From Roridomyces roridus (lineage: Eukaryota > Basidiomycota > Agaricomycetes > Agaricales > Mycenaceae), in NCBI GenBank assembly GCA_029378245.1, contig JARKIF010000010.1, forward strand, positions 930,001 to 994,000: 64,000 nt of DNA. Direction: 5' to 3'. Positions 23,839 to 33,819 of this stretch are shown piece after piece. Both the position numbers and the translations under genes were made by a program. Every line of letters begins with the position of its first letter. Position 1 is the first letter of the stretch. Under the pieces are notes generated by a model. That model was given only the letters and a program-made list of their open reading frames with translations, was not told where the DNA came from and ran no database searches.

Positions 23839-24843
23839 TCAAGGGCAGAAAGTAACGGTGTAGACCGCGTTCTTGGAAGCCTCGCAAAGGAAGAGCGAGG
23901 TGGCGTCGTCGTAGGCGTAGGCATAGGCAGTGGGGCAGTTGCTCTTGAAGAAGTTGTACTCGGAGACGCCGGACGAGGGGCAGGTGGCGGGGGTGTCGTG
24001 CGTGCCGGAGCAGCAGTTGGGCGAGTTGGCCGCGTTGCCGTTGAGAGCATCGACGAGGCACGCGGACTTGCAGCCCACGGCGAAGCCAGAAGTGTCGTAG
24101 GGACCCTGGAGCTCGGAGGGGCCTGGGATGCGTGTAAGTTTTTTCCAGTGCGAAAGGTGATTCGGGAATACGTACAGATGGGGCCGAGGTCGACGGCGCA
24201 AGAACCGACTTGGCAGCCGACGTTGTTGTCAATTCTCATCGGGAGGTTGTACCCATCGACGAGAGAGACATCGTAATAGTCGCTGGTGCCGTCACCGTCG
24301 AGGTTAAACTCGGCGAGAGTGGCGGGAGGGACACCCGTGCCGGTGTTCACATCGCAAAGCTAACGGATTCTTGATGAGTATTTAATTCCTAGAAGTATTG
24401 GAACTGCGCACCAGACCGCCGTTGCAGCCTCCATCAATGCAAGAGTTGGGGCCGGGGTTGACCGAGAAGTCACAGTCGCGGCGACCCCAGATACGACCGT
24501 TCTGTTGAAAGACGTCAGGGAATTCGAAAAAGAGCCCATAATCTGCTCACCCAGTCGCTGGCAACATCAAAGGTGACCGAGGTGAAGGAAGCAGCCTCCC
24601 AGCCGGTAGGCTGCGAAGGCTGTCCACCGGCGGAGGTGAAGAGCGCGGGCCACCTGTGGTAGGGTTAGTTACAGGGTTCGTGTGCAGGGAAATGAGCACG
24701 TGACATAGTAAAAGGACAAGCATTGTAGACCTGGGAATGGTTAGCTATAGAGCTCGACGTGGAGAGGAAGAAAAACGGACCGTGATGGTACGTGCAGCGG
24801 CGGTGGAGGCCATGAGCAAAGAAGCGGCAACGAAAGACTTCAT
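23839..24843 (-). CDS. Thaumatin-like protein (PR-5 / GH152 family)
   Basis: Secreted beta-sandwich protein; family members bind or hydrolyse beta-1,3-glucan and act on the fungus's own wall or on competitors. MKSFVAASLLMASTAAA is a classical signal peptide. The mature part has TVYNACPFTMWPALFTS, WEAASFTSVTFDVASDWNGRIWGRRDC, GPNSCIDGGCNGGLLC, PPATLAEFNLDG, DYYDVSLVDGYNLPM and, near the end, CKSACL, NSPNCCSGTHDTPATCP and YAYAYDDATSLFLC, finishing in VTFCP. The spacing of cysteines and the acidic cleft residues (E and D in EFNLDG and YYDVSLVDG) agree with the family. At least five introns of 45-60 bp. A TATA box lies about 85 bp upstream of the ATG. Neighbouring wall-related genes (FKS1, GH54) fit but do not prove a joint role. 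Confidence 0.93.
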
Positions 24844-24923
24844 GGTCGGTCAAAAAAGACTGTGGGGGTAAAGGTTGAGAAAGAGAATAACAGCTTGATG
24901 CCCTTTCGAAAATGAAATACGTT

Positions 24924-24932
24924 CTTTTATAC
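24924..24932 (-). promoter_or_regulatory. TATA box of the thaumatin-like gene
   Basis: On the minus strand this reads GTATAAAAG, about 85 bp upstream of the ATG at 24843. Confidence 0.55.
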
Positions 24933-24943
24933 CTCTCGACCTC

Positions 24944-26268
24944 TGCATGACGCGTTCCTGCTCAGTAATCGGATGAGTTGCGGGTGAGGTATCTCTGATT
25001 GTCAAGCATCTGTGCTCCTCGTGGTGCCAACCATGCGTAGAAAGATCGTAACCTCCGAGCTCGAGTTTCAACTTGATATCGGTCCAAAAGCAGTCGTTGG
25101 GCGTTGTATCAGTGGCGGTGTCGCTACCGAAAATCTTCATGTGATCGTCAAGTGACCGACTGCACCCTGAGCCGACGCAGAAAAAAGACGGAGAATTGGA
25201 GGCGCAAGGAGCATGCGGTTCTTACCCAAGTTATTTAATGCCACCGTCACCGAGCACATTGTTGGTGGAGCAAAAGTGAGGAATTCTTGTCAGATGACTC
25301 TCAAGGAGTTTACAGACTTGACTGGAATTCTAGAGCCCGCTTGTTTCCTGGGACCGCTGCGGTTATAAATCCTCCTCCTCCTCCTCCTCCTCCTCCTCCT
25401 CCTCCGGGAGATCGTTCGGTTGAAACACTTCCGGTCGTTCGGCTGAATTGGACCTAGGCACAAGATGAGACAAGAGGTTGGCAATTTGCATTTGCCGCAA
25501 TCGGTTGCAACCACCCTTCTGTTGCAATTACATACGTGCGGATTGGGAACGAGTCCGAACGACCCTTGTGTCTCTTTGAAATTGAAGTGAAGGACCATGC
25601 GATTGTTGGAGCCCGGGCCGTCGTTCACAAGATGTCTGATAATCTCCACCGGAGACCATTCGGCCCGACACAGTTCAGCGAGTCTCTAGTTCGACCTGCA
25701 GCGGAGAGTAACTAAAGATACGGCCAATGTGGCGAGGGATTCAAGTGGGCCAGTTGACTGAAAAAACAATTTTGGAGCAATCGAGTCTAGTCTTCACACT
25801 GCGAGTCGCCGCCGATGCTCGGCCTCTGGTTATTCCTATGGTTGTCTCCAAGGCAGCCAAATGCCTCCGTCGGTAGCCGTCGGTTCAGAGCGTTTAATTT
25901 GTGGCGACTTCGAACGTTGCCAATCGCAACGCGACAGAATCGAGACGGAATCAAGTAGTGGCTAGTAGTGGCGGGAGCCGGCTTGTAAGCGCATCTGACA
26001 AGGCGTTCTGAACCACGAGTATCTTGAGCAAAGATAATCCGGATTCCGAGAGGACGTTGAGACCACAAGTGGAGGAGTCCAAGTTGATGCCGATTGATCC
26101 CTGGCAAAATCAAGCGCAAACACACTCGGGATTGAATTTGCAGTGAACTGAGCGCACCGATAAAAGAAACGAAAAACCGTGGTTGAAATGCGAATAATTA
26201 CAATCAAGTAGTATGTACAGATCACAGTGATTTTTTTTGGGTATAACCGGGTATCAACCGCCGACCGC
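24944..26268. other. Intergenic region with a (CCT)n microsatellite
   Basis: No gene recognised. It holds the 5' flank of the thaumatin-like gene and the 3' flank of the arabinofuranosidase. The only notable feature is the triplet repeat at 25371-25405. Confidence 0.5.
25371..25405. repeat. (CCT)n trinucleotide microsatellite
   Basis: About 11-12 perfect CCT units. The poly-arginine frame on the minus strand is a by-product of this repeat and is not considered a gene. Confidence 0.95.
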
Positions 26269-28071
26269 CTAGGCAAAGGCAGCGCCGACGACAAACGACA
26301 CGTCATCGTTGTAAAGCGCCGTGGCATCGAAAGTGTCGGGACCGCCGTTGCTCGCGATGTATCCCACGTTGGAGAAATGACGGAAAGCACGGGTCGGGTA
26401 GCCCCACGCTTGTATCGTGTTGCCCTGCCCGTTGAGCCCAGCCTGCGGGCAGAAGGTCGCATCCTCGTGCATCTGCTTCGTCCCATCGTCCGCGTTGACC
26501 ATCAACACGAAGTTGATGTGCCGAATATAGCTCCCTGGCGTGTCGCGCGACTCGAACGAAACGCAGGCGCTGTTGCCAAGCCCTGCAACGACGGTCCAGC
26601 TGGCGGACTGCTTGATGGCGGTCGAGTTGCTCGAAGTGATGATCTGGGTGTTGACGGTCGCGCCGGTGTGTGCGATGTAGCGTGTTGTGCAGCACGCCGT
26701 CGTCGCGCGGAGGGAAACGGTGGAGCCCACGGCGACGGCGGGCCCGCTGACCATCGAGGTGGTAGCGTATTTAGCTGCCACGATGTTGGCCTGGACCGAG
26801 TTCTCGGTCGCATCGGAGGGGAAGCCGGACGTCACCACTCCTTCGTAGAAGGTTCCCTGCGCGCTGTTACTGTTGTCTCCGCCGATTCCGAGGATGAGAG
26901 CGCCTTCTTTGTGCATCGGATTGTAGCCCGAGGGACGTACACCGCTCCAAAACGTCGTGAGAGCACCAGACTGCGCGTTTCCACCGCGGATCTCCCAGTT
27001 GTTCGCCTCTCCTTTGACGACGGCCGTAAGGAAGCGGTCGGTGATCGTCGGGTCGCCACTGTTGAGCTTCGCATTTGATCCAGAAAAGAGCCTGTGAAAT
27101 AATTTTGTTATTATTTTTAATGCTTTAAAGCAGAAATCATTACCCGTTCTCCAAGTCGCTGCAGGAAAGGGCCGGATTTTTCAGTAAAATTACTCGCCAG
27201 ATGCAAATAATGGTCCTTACGCCATTATCCAAGGTCCATTACCAGTTCCTATGCCCCAGGTGGTCTCGGTACCAAAGTAGATGGCCCTGGGTGAGGATCA
27301 GAAAACAGGTTTAAACGCGAGGAGAGAGCAAACAAACTCCATATGACCAGCTCCTGTGTCGTGCGCCGACGTCTCGGCATTGCCATAGTCGAAGCAACAC
27401 CCATTGTTGAAGTGGGTGCCGTCCAGGACCGCGTAGAAGCCCTCGGCAGCGTCTCCCTGAGATGAATCGACTGTCAGCAAAGGAGAAGATAGTTGAGCGA
27501 AAGTACTGACGGTGGCAATTCCATTGGTAGCGTCGTTGCGGTAGCCGGTACCAGGCGAGATGAAGACACCGTACGCCTTTTGGCCATTCAAAGTGACTGG
27601 GGCCCCGGTAGCGGCAGCAAGGTTGTCGAAGCCACCGGACGCTGGGCCATTGAACCCTCCGGGAGGAGCCTGCGTGAGGTGGTTTCCCTTGCCCGACTGG
27701 GATGGATATGAGACAGGTGGTACCAAAGCCAAAGGAGTCTTGCCTGGTCAAAGATTTCTGTGATGACACACGTTGTGCGCGCGCAGAACGAATCTTGCGC
27801 TGCTGCATTCGCGACACCACCGGCAGAGAGCGCATTGATATTGGTCGTCGTGCCGTCCGAGCCACGGGTGACTGAGTACAAGGGGCCGGTATATGCGCTG
27901 AAGAGCGCGCGAGTACTGCTGTGGGCGGCAACACAGCTAAGGAGAGGTTAGTGAGTGGATAATGACCAGCAGAGAGGCATACGGGGTTCCTCCAGAGGCA
28001 TAGATGTCACAAGGGCCGGCCGCGACGATAGCTGCGAAGCAAAACGCGACGAGTGTCGAGTACCTGAACAT
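26269..28071 (-). CDS. abfB: Alpha-L-arabinofuranosidase B, GH54 with CBM42
   Basis: Secreted enzyme that releases arabinose side chains from arabinoxylan and arabinan. MFRYSTLVAFCFAAIVAAG is the signal peptide, directly followed by the GH54 start PCDIYASGGTPCVAAHS. The catalytic part continues through ALFSAYTGPLYSVTRGSDG, GGVANAAAQDSFC, GNHLTQAPPGG, YGVFISPGTGYRND, YAVLDGTHFNNGCCFDYGNAET and GPWIMADLENGLFSG, where the Glu is the likely nucleophile by comparison with characterised GH54 enzymes, then LILGIGGDNSNSAQGTFYEG with a likely acid/base Asp. The C-terminal third is the arabinose-binding module CBM42 (SFESRDTPGSYIRH, HEDATFCPQAGL). Introns lie near 27945-27985, 27700-27750, 27455-27510, 27290-27345, 27180-27225 and 27090-27145. 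No lesion found. The start is set by the signal peptide; an upstream frame at 27948-28160 is a shadow. Confidence 0.95.
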
Positions 28072-28755
28072 CTCTGGGCTGTTTTCTGCATCCTAGACGC
28101 GCGCATGGACGGTTTAAATGGTGTTTTGGTGGAGTCCTGGAACGAGCTGGAGATTCCCATGGCTCGTCACGCGGCTGGACGGTGTTGTCTCGGATGCTGA
28201 GAAGCGCTGGCAATGAGAGGGATGGGGATTGGTGGTCGGTGGTCGGTAGGTATTTGCGAGCACTGGTCGTGATCATGCGACGCTTTCGAAGCACGAGCGT
28301 AGGCCCGGACGGGGGCAGAAGGATGCCGGGCCGTCGGCCGTGTCTAACCGAGCGAGGGATCGGAGCAAAGAAGTTCATCTGAGCGCGTCAGGGCCAGCGC
28401 TCGACGACAAAGCACAAGTTCAGGCCCCACCTGAACCTTGAAAGTGGAAGAGGTTTACACGCCTCCATGGTGGCAAGTAGGAAGCTGTTTTAGCCCATGT
28501 CCGAAAAGACAAGGTTGAGCTTTGGTTGACCAGATGACCTTCATTGCAGAGTTTCTTGGCGACGTCGCCTGCGCGACCGTTTCTACAAAGCGACTAGCTG
28601 CGCAATCTCAGCAGCCAGAAATTCTCCGAGTGGTTGTGAGTGAACCGGTGAGAGGTCATGGTTGAGCGGAACGGAACGGAATTCGGAGTAATCACGTGTC
28701 ACGCCTTGACCTCTTCCTCCACCACAACGCGACGCGATTCCCACTGATTCCCACC
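28072..28755. promoter_or_regulatory. Divergent promoter region between GH54 and first RING gene
   Basis: The two genes are transcribed away from each other, so this 680-bp stretch must hold both promoters. No strong TATA box stands out. Short frames here show no motifs. Confidence 0.4.
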
Positions 28756-30026
28756 ATGCTCGGCTTGCTATCAACGACGGCAGGCAGCTACGTGTTCGAC
28801 ACCATGTCTCGTCTGGACCCGCGTTTCGCCTTCTTCGTCTTCATCGGCGGCTGTCTCTGCATTATCAATTTCGTTTTCAAGCTATTCGAGGCCGTGGTCG
28901 AGTTGACTCGTGTATGGTGGACGACATTACACCGGCCTACCCTCCCGCCTCCCCTCACGGCGTTCCTCGGATTTGTCGCCGTCATTGGTGGCGGCTTGTG
29001 CGTCGTATACGACCCACTTCTCGCGTGCATCGTCTCCCTCGGTTACATGCTTTCAGTGGCCACGAATTTGGCGACTCACTTTTGTTGGATACTCCTGCGA
29101 CGCCCTACTCCGTGGTTTTTGTTCAACCTGGCACTCTCTCTGCTCCTTCTCCCCGTCACCATTCCGCCTGTTCCTTGCCTGATCCACTACGTCTATGGCG
29201 CGTCCATCCATCCAGTGAGCATTCCCTACTTAGGCACACGTATCTCTCAAATGAATCCAGGTCTTTATCGTGGTACCGACGCTGTTGCCGATACTGTTGG
29301 ACGCTTTTTTGTGGATTGTGCGGCAGTTCCACAAACATTCAGCGCGTGTTTTGATGAGTTGCGGTTCAGTATGGCTTCCAGGACTGCGGCCGCAAGGCAA
29401 CATCCGCCGTACTCGCCTTCTGCGCTTCCTCCATCCCCCAAACCGAAGAACAAGACTCTGCACCAGAGACGCACAGCCAGGAGCCATCTAGCCCCCAGCC
29501 ATCCCTTCAGAAACAAGACGACCGTGTCAAGGAACACCTACAATGCTCCATCTGCCTGGGATTCCTTCGTCAGCCGTAGTACGTCGTTTGGCGGTCCTCG
29601 TCTTCTTCCTTGACAATCTTCAGTGCTACAGCCTGTGGCCACGTCTTTGACGCTGCATGCCTCGCTCATTGGTTCATTGCGGCACCTCCTTTCGAAGACC
29701 TTGACCTCGACCTCAACCCGAGCGACCCTCATTACATGTGGTACCGCTCCAAGACGTGCCCATTCTGCCGCACCGTGTTGGATATTCCGCCTACTCCTCT
29801 CTTCTTCATGGATGGACTTTTGGACCTCGTCAGCGACGGCGAGGACGAGGAAGAATGTAACCCGCTGCCTGTGATAGTGGATGATTTGCCCAGCTTCTTG
29901 CTGGAGTTGTTCGCTTATGAGCGACAGCTTGAATTCCCTAGCCTACAACCTCAGCCTCAGCCTCTCCTTCCCCGCCTCAGACAGCGTCAGAACGAAGTCC
30001 AGTTGCACCCGATTCCACAGCGGTAG
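28756..30026 (+). CDS. Membrane-anchored RING-finger protein A
   Basis: Predicted E3 ubiquitin ligase in a membrane. Starting at MLGLLSTTAG, the first 170 residues hold about four hydrophobic helices (FAFFVFIGGCLCIINFVF; LTAFLGFVAVIGGGLCVVY; a third and a fourth up to CLIHYVYG). Introns near 29216-29265 and 29340-29360 join this to a linker rich in Pro/Glu/Ser. The RING begins with KEHLQCSICLGFLRQP, crosses an intron (about 29580-29623) and continues TACGHVFDAACLAHWF, an insert of about 30 residues (PPFEDLDLDL), and KTCPFCRTVL. The fifth ligand position is Asp instead of Cys or His. The tail is acidic then Pro/Gln-rich. The ATG at 28756 is the first true ATG; the frame is open further up from a GTG. 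Closest relative in the window is RING protein D. Confidence 0.8.
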
Positions 30027-30368
30027 CCGCCCTCAGCCTGAATCCTCTTCCTCTCGTGCTACCCCGAACTCGATACCCAACTGGACTTCAACTTGACGAG
30101 ACCTTTTCCTTCTTCGAAGGCCGATACTATTTCAGTTTCCCTGCAGCGTTACATGGTGCGTCGTCTGATTTGTCTCGAGCCCGGCGCTAAAAGACGTTTA
30201 TAGTCGTGAACCTCGCCGAGGCCTAGCATATTTTCTGGTTTATTCGTACATACATTAGAGCGAAATGTTTCTTTACATAGTACATATTGAATGTATGCGC
30301 CAACTCGAGTCGATGCCACTGAGACGGTCGATTTGTTTGGACAGATCACGCACTTTCTTCCTTTCACA

Positions 30369-31631
30369 ATGACCCCCAGTCGAGTCAGTCCCGCGGCTCG
30401 CAGCTCAGTATGGGGCACCGCCGCCTTCATGTTCGGAATGGCACTCGTTGACCTCCCACTTCCGATTGTCCTCGGCGCACTGTTCGGTACACCTGCGGTC
30501 ATCCTTCTGGTCCTCCTTGTAACCCACGGCCGTGTCCGACAACTGTGGATCGTAGTGCGACAATCGATCCTCTGGTTTGCGCTGCATTCCTTCCTGCTCC
30601 TGTTACCCGCCGCCATCTCATCTCACCCTTTGTACTCGTCCCTGCACGAAACTGTCGACATCGGATTGGTCTTCTTCACCTTCATGGAACTTGTGAGTCT
30701 TTCACTGCCACTGACGCGCCGTAACCTTGCTGAATGTTTAATTCAGGTCTCCTCCCTGTCGCCGGAAGCTCAGGATATCCAGCTGCACCTGCATGTCGTG
30801 CGTGGTTTTTCTCAAAGAGGCTCGAATGCTAACTTGAGGCACAGCAGGAGTTTGAATCCGAACTTGGTCGTTTCGGCGAGAACGTGGTCAAGGCCGTCCT
30901 TTCGCGCATCTCCCCATCTCCCCCTGAACCTGAACGATTCCCACTGTTAAACCTCAAGACCCTGCAGAAAACACGGATAGCGCATCTTCTGGTCCCGAAT
31001 CTTTCCATCGACGAGCCGCGTGGAATCCAGCCGAGAACCTTTCTTCAGGAGCCACAGGACCGTATGCAATTGCTTCGGGAGAAGGCGAGGGATCATTTGA
31101 AGTGCTGTATCTGTTTCGGCTTTCTCTGCCAACCCTAGTACGTCCTCGCCGCCATGGCCGATACCAAGCAGCTCATTGTTGCGCAGCATCTTAGGTTGCG
31201 GCCACGTCTTCGACATCTCGTGTCTCATTAGCTGGCTCACCCATCCATCTCTATTGAAAGACGATCCCTGCCAGATCCGCATCGTCGACTTGCTCAAAGG
31301 ATGCCCCATTTGCCGCGCTCCGTTGGAAACATCGCCGATATCCCTCTTCTTTTTGAATGGATTGCAAGAAATGTTCGCCGATGCTGAAGACGCTGCTGAT
31401 AGCCCAGGGCTGCAGCCACGCCTACGATTCATTCCATTGGACACAGTTTATCCTGACATGGCTCGCCGGAGAGCGCTTGCGGGTGGGCAGGAGGAGCTTC
31501 ATTTCATTCTTCGGGATGGCGAGTTCCTTGTCGCAGACGAGCCTTTGGAGCAAGAGCATCCCGAAGCTCCGCCCCAGCATCTTCTCCTCCCCGCTCAGGC
31601 AGCAGCACCTCAGTTTGACGAAGAAGAATGA
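30369..31631 (+). CDS. Membrane-anchored RING-finger protein B
   Basis: Predicted membrane E3 ligase. MTPSRVSPAARSS leads into two or three hydrophobic segments (IVLGALFGTPAVILLVLLV; WFALHSFLLLLPAAIS; GLVFFTFMEL). After introns near 30692-30747 and 30798-30844, the linker reads VVKAVLSRISPSPPEPE and LQKTRIAHLLVPNLSIDEPRG. The RING is DHLKCCICFGFLCQP, intron, then GCGHVFDISCLISWLTH and KGCPICRAPLETSPISLFF. The C-terminal part (LQPRLRFIPLDTVYP, APPQHLLLPAQ) ends in DEEE. It is the near twin of protein C: the linker, RING and tail are almost the same and so are their 3' flanks, so one arose by segmental duplication. An upstream in-frame ATG at 30291 is possible, but the start chosen aligns with protein C. 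Confidence 0.8.
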
Positions 31632-31960
31632 GAACGTCCCACCTTCTACATACTATCCAGATTGCCTCGACTTGGAAGATCATCGACCGCCTGGTGGCGA
31701 ATGCGCACAAGGCCACAAACTATTTCATCTGGAGCCTCAAGCCCTCACATTACACGCGAGAACCTCAGTCGTGTGTACGTCCTCCAATTGTTTTCCTGGA
31801 TTTCATTACTGAAAACGCTGCAGTTGCTGTACACTGGCGTTGGCCTCATAACTAGCTTCCAATTTACATGTACTATAGACGCGTGTTCTACGCTGCACAC
31901 ACATATATGTACACTTCAATACCGATTTTTCCCCCCAGTGTCTTTGATCGACGCGAATTT
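30870..31960 (+). repeat. Segmental duplication, copy 1 (RING B 3' half and flank)
   Basis: From the linker exon of protein B through its 3' flank this copy matches 32545-33640 base for base over long runs, including non-coding sequence such as ACATGTACTATAGACGCGTG downstream of the stop. Confidence 0.75.
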
Positions 31961-32116
31961 GGATGTGTGTGTCTATCGACACCTTTCATAAGATAGACCG
32001 CATTCCGGATCTAGCAAAGCAACTCTCTTCCCCTCACTTCTTTCCTTCCGCGTACTGGGCGATTCTTTTCGTCCGTCTACAACGTAACTGGCTCCCAGCA
32101 GACACAAAATTCATTC

Positions 32117-33326
32117 ATGTTTACTCCTTCCATCACCTCAGACCCAGAGTCCTTCGGGGCTTCGGTCGCCTTCGTTTCTGGAGTGATATGTTCTCAAATG
32201 CTGGAATTTTACCTTATATATCGCGGAGGCCGTCTACGGTGGATCATACTGCGCCAATACATTCTCTTGTTGGCAGCGTTTCTCCTCCTGCTCGTGTTAC
32301 CCGTCATCATCCCATCTCTCCCTTTGGATTCGTTCGTGTACGCCGTGGACCTCGTATGGATCTGCCTGACGGTCACAGAGCTCGTGAGTCTCTTGTTCTT
32401 GATCCTCCTTCACCTCAGCCGACCTTCCGATTAGCTCCTCTTACTCTCGCCAGTACTGCTTCAGTTGCACCAGCGTATGGTGCGTGGTTTCATCAATGAC
32501 ACTCGGGACTGAATGCTAACTTGATGTACAGCAAGATATTGAAGAGCGTGTCGGCGACAACGCGGTCAAGGCCGTCCTTTCGCGCGTTTCCTCTTCCCCT
32601 GAACAGTTCCCGCTGCGAAACCTCGAGACCCTTGAGAAAACACGGATAGCGCATCTTCTGGTCCCCGACCTTTCAATCGACGAGTCGCATGGAGTTCAGC
32701 CGAGAGCCTTTCTTCGACAGCCAGAAGACCGTATACAATTATTGCGGGAGAAGGCGAGGGACCATTTGAAGTGCTGTATCTGTTTCGGCTTCCTCTGCCA
32801 ACCCTAGTACGTCCCCGCCGCCATGACCGATACCAGCAGCTCATTGTCGCGCAGCATCTTAGGTTGCGGCCACGTCTTCGACATATCATGCCTCATTCAC
32901 TGGCTCACCGATCCTAAACTCTTGAAGGAAGATCCATACGACATCTTCGTCGTCGATTTGTCCAAAGGATGCCCCATTTGCCGCGCTCCGTTGGAAACAT
33001 CGCCGATATCGCTCTTCTTCTTGGATGGATTGCAGGAACTATTCGCTGATGCTGAAGACGCTGTTGATAGATCAAGACTGCAGCCACGCCTACGATTCGT
33101 TCCATTGGACACGGTTTATCCTGAGATAGCTCGCCAGAGAACGCTCGCCGGTCGGCAGGCGATTCATTACATTCTTCGTGATGGCGAGCCCCTTGACGCA
33201 GACGAACCTTTGCAGCAAGACCCTCATCCCGAAGCTCCGCCTCAGCATCTTCTCCTGCCCGCTCGTCCCGAGCCAGCAGCACCTCAGTTTGACGAAGAGG
33301 AACCAGGACGTCCCGCCGAGCCCTAG
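32117..33326 (+). CDS. Membrane-anchored RING-finger protein C
   Basis: Twin of protein B. MFTPSITSDPESFG precedes two to three hydrophobic segments (VAFVSGVICSQMLEFYLIY; YILLLAAFLLLLVLPVIIP; VYAVDLVWICLTVTEL). The next exons read QDIEERVGDNAVKAVLSR, LEKTRIAHLLVPDLSIDES and EKARDHLKCCICFGFLCQP, then after an intron (about 32806-32860) GCGHVFDISCLIHWLTD and KGCPICRAPL. As in the other three, Asp replaces the fifth zinc ligand. The tail ends DEEEPGRPAEP. Membrane segments differ from B much more than linker and RING do, which suggests either gene conversion of the 3' half or faster change in the membrane part. Confidence 0.8.
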
Positions 33327-33640
33327 GCTCCTGCTACATTCTATCCAGATATCTTGACATCAAGATCATCGCCAGCCTCGTAGCGAGTGCATACAAGACC
33401 ACAAACAATCTCATCTGGAGCCTCAAGCCCTCACATTACGCGCGAGAGCCTCAGTCGTGTGTACGTCCTCGAATTATTTTTCTCGTCTCGTCGCTGACAA
33501 CGCTGCAGTTGCTGCACGCTGGCGTTGACCTTATAACTAGCTTCCAATTTACATGTACTATAGACGCGTGTTCTACGCTACACAAGCATATGTACCTACC
33601 TCAATGTTCAATACCGATTTTTTCCCATATCAGATATGTA
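32545..33640 (+). repeat. Segmental duplication, copy 2 (RING C 3' half and flank)
   Basis: Counterpart of 30870-31960. The similarity covers exons, introns and 3' flank. Confidence 0.75.
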
Positions 33641-33819
33641 CCTACATTCCATACCGATTTTTTCGCGAGTGTCTTTGATTGACGCGAATTTGGAAACTTA
33701 AAGCAGCTCTTTCTCTCTCTTCCGCCACTTCCTTCCTTCCGCGTATCGAGCGATTCTTCGACTTCGGCTCCTCCCTCTCCAACCGGCTCCCCGCCTAGAT
33801 ATAAGATTCATTCAAGGCG

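Noticed and set aside
25290..25649. A 119-codon frame with a run of arginines
   Set aside because: The run comes from the (CCT)n microsatellite and the rest has no motif.
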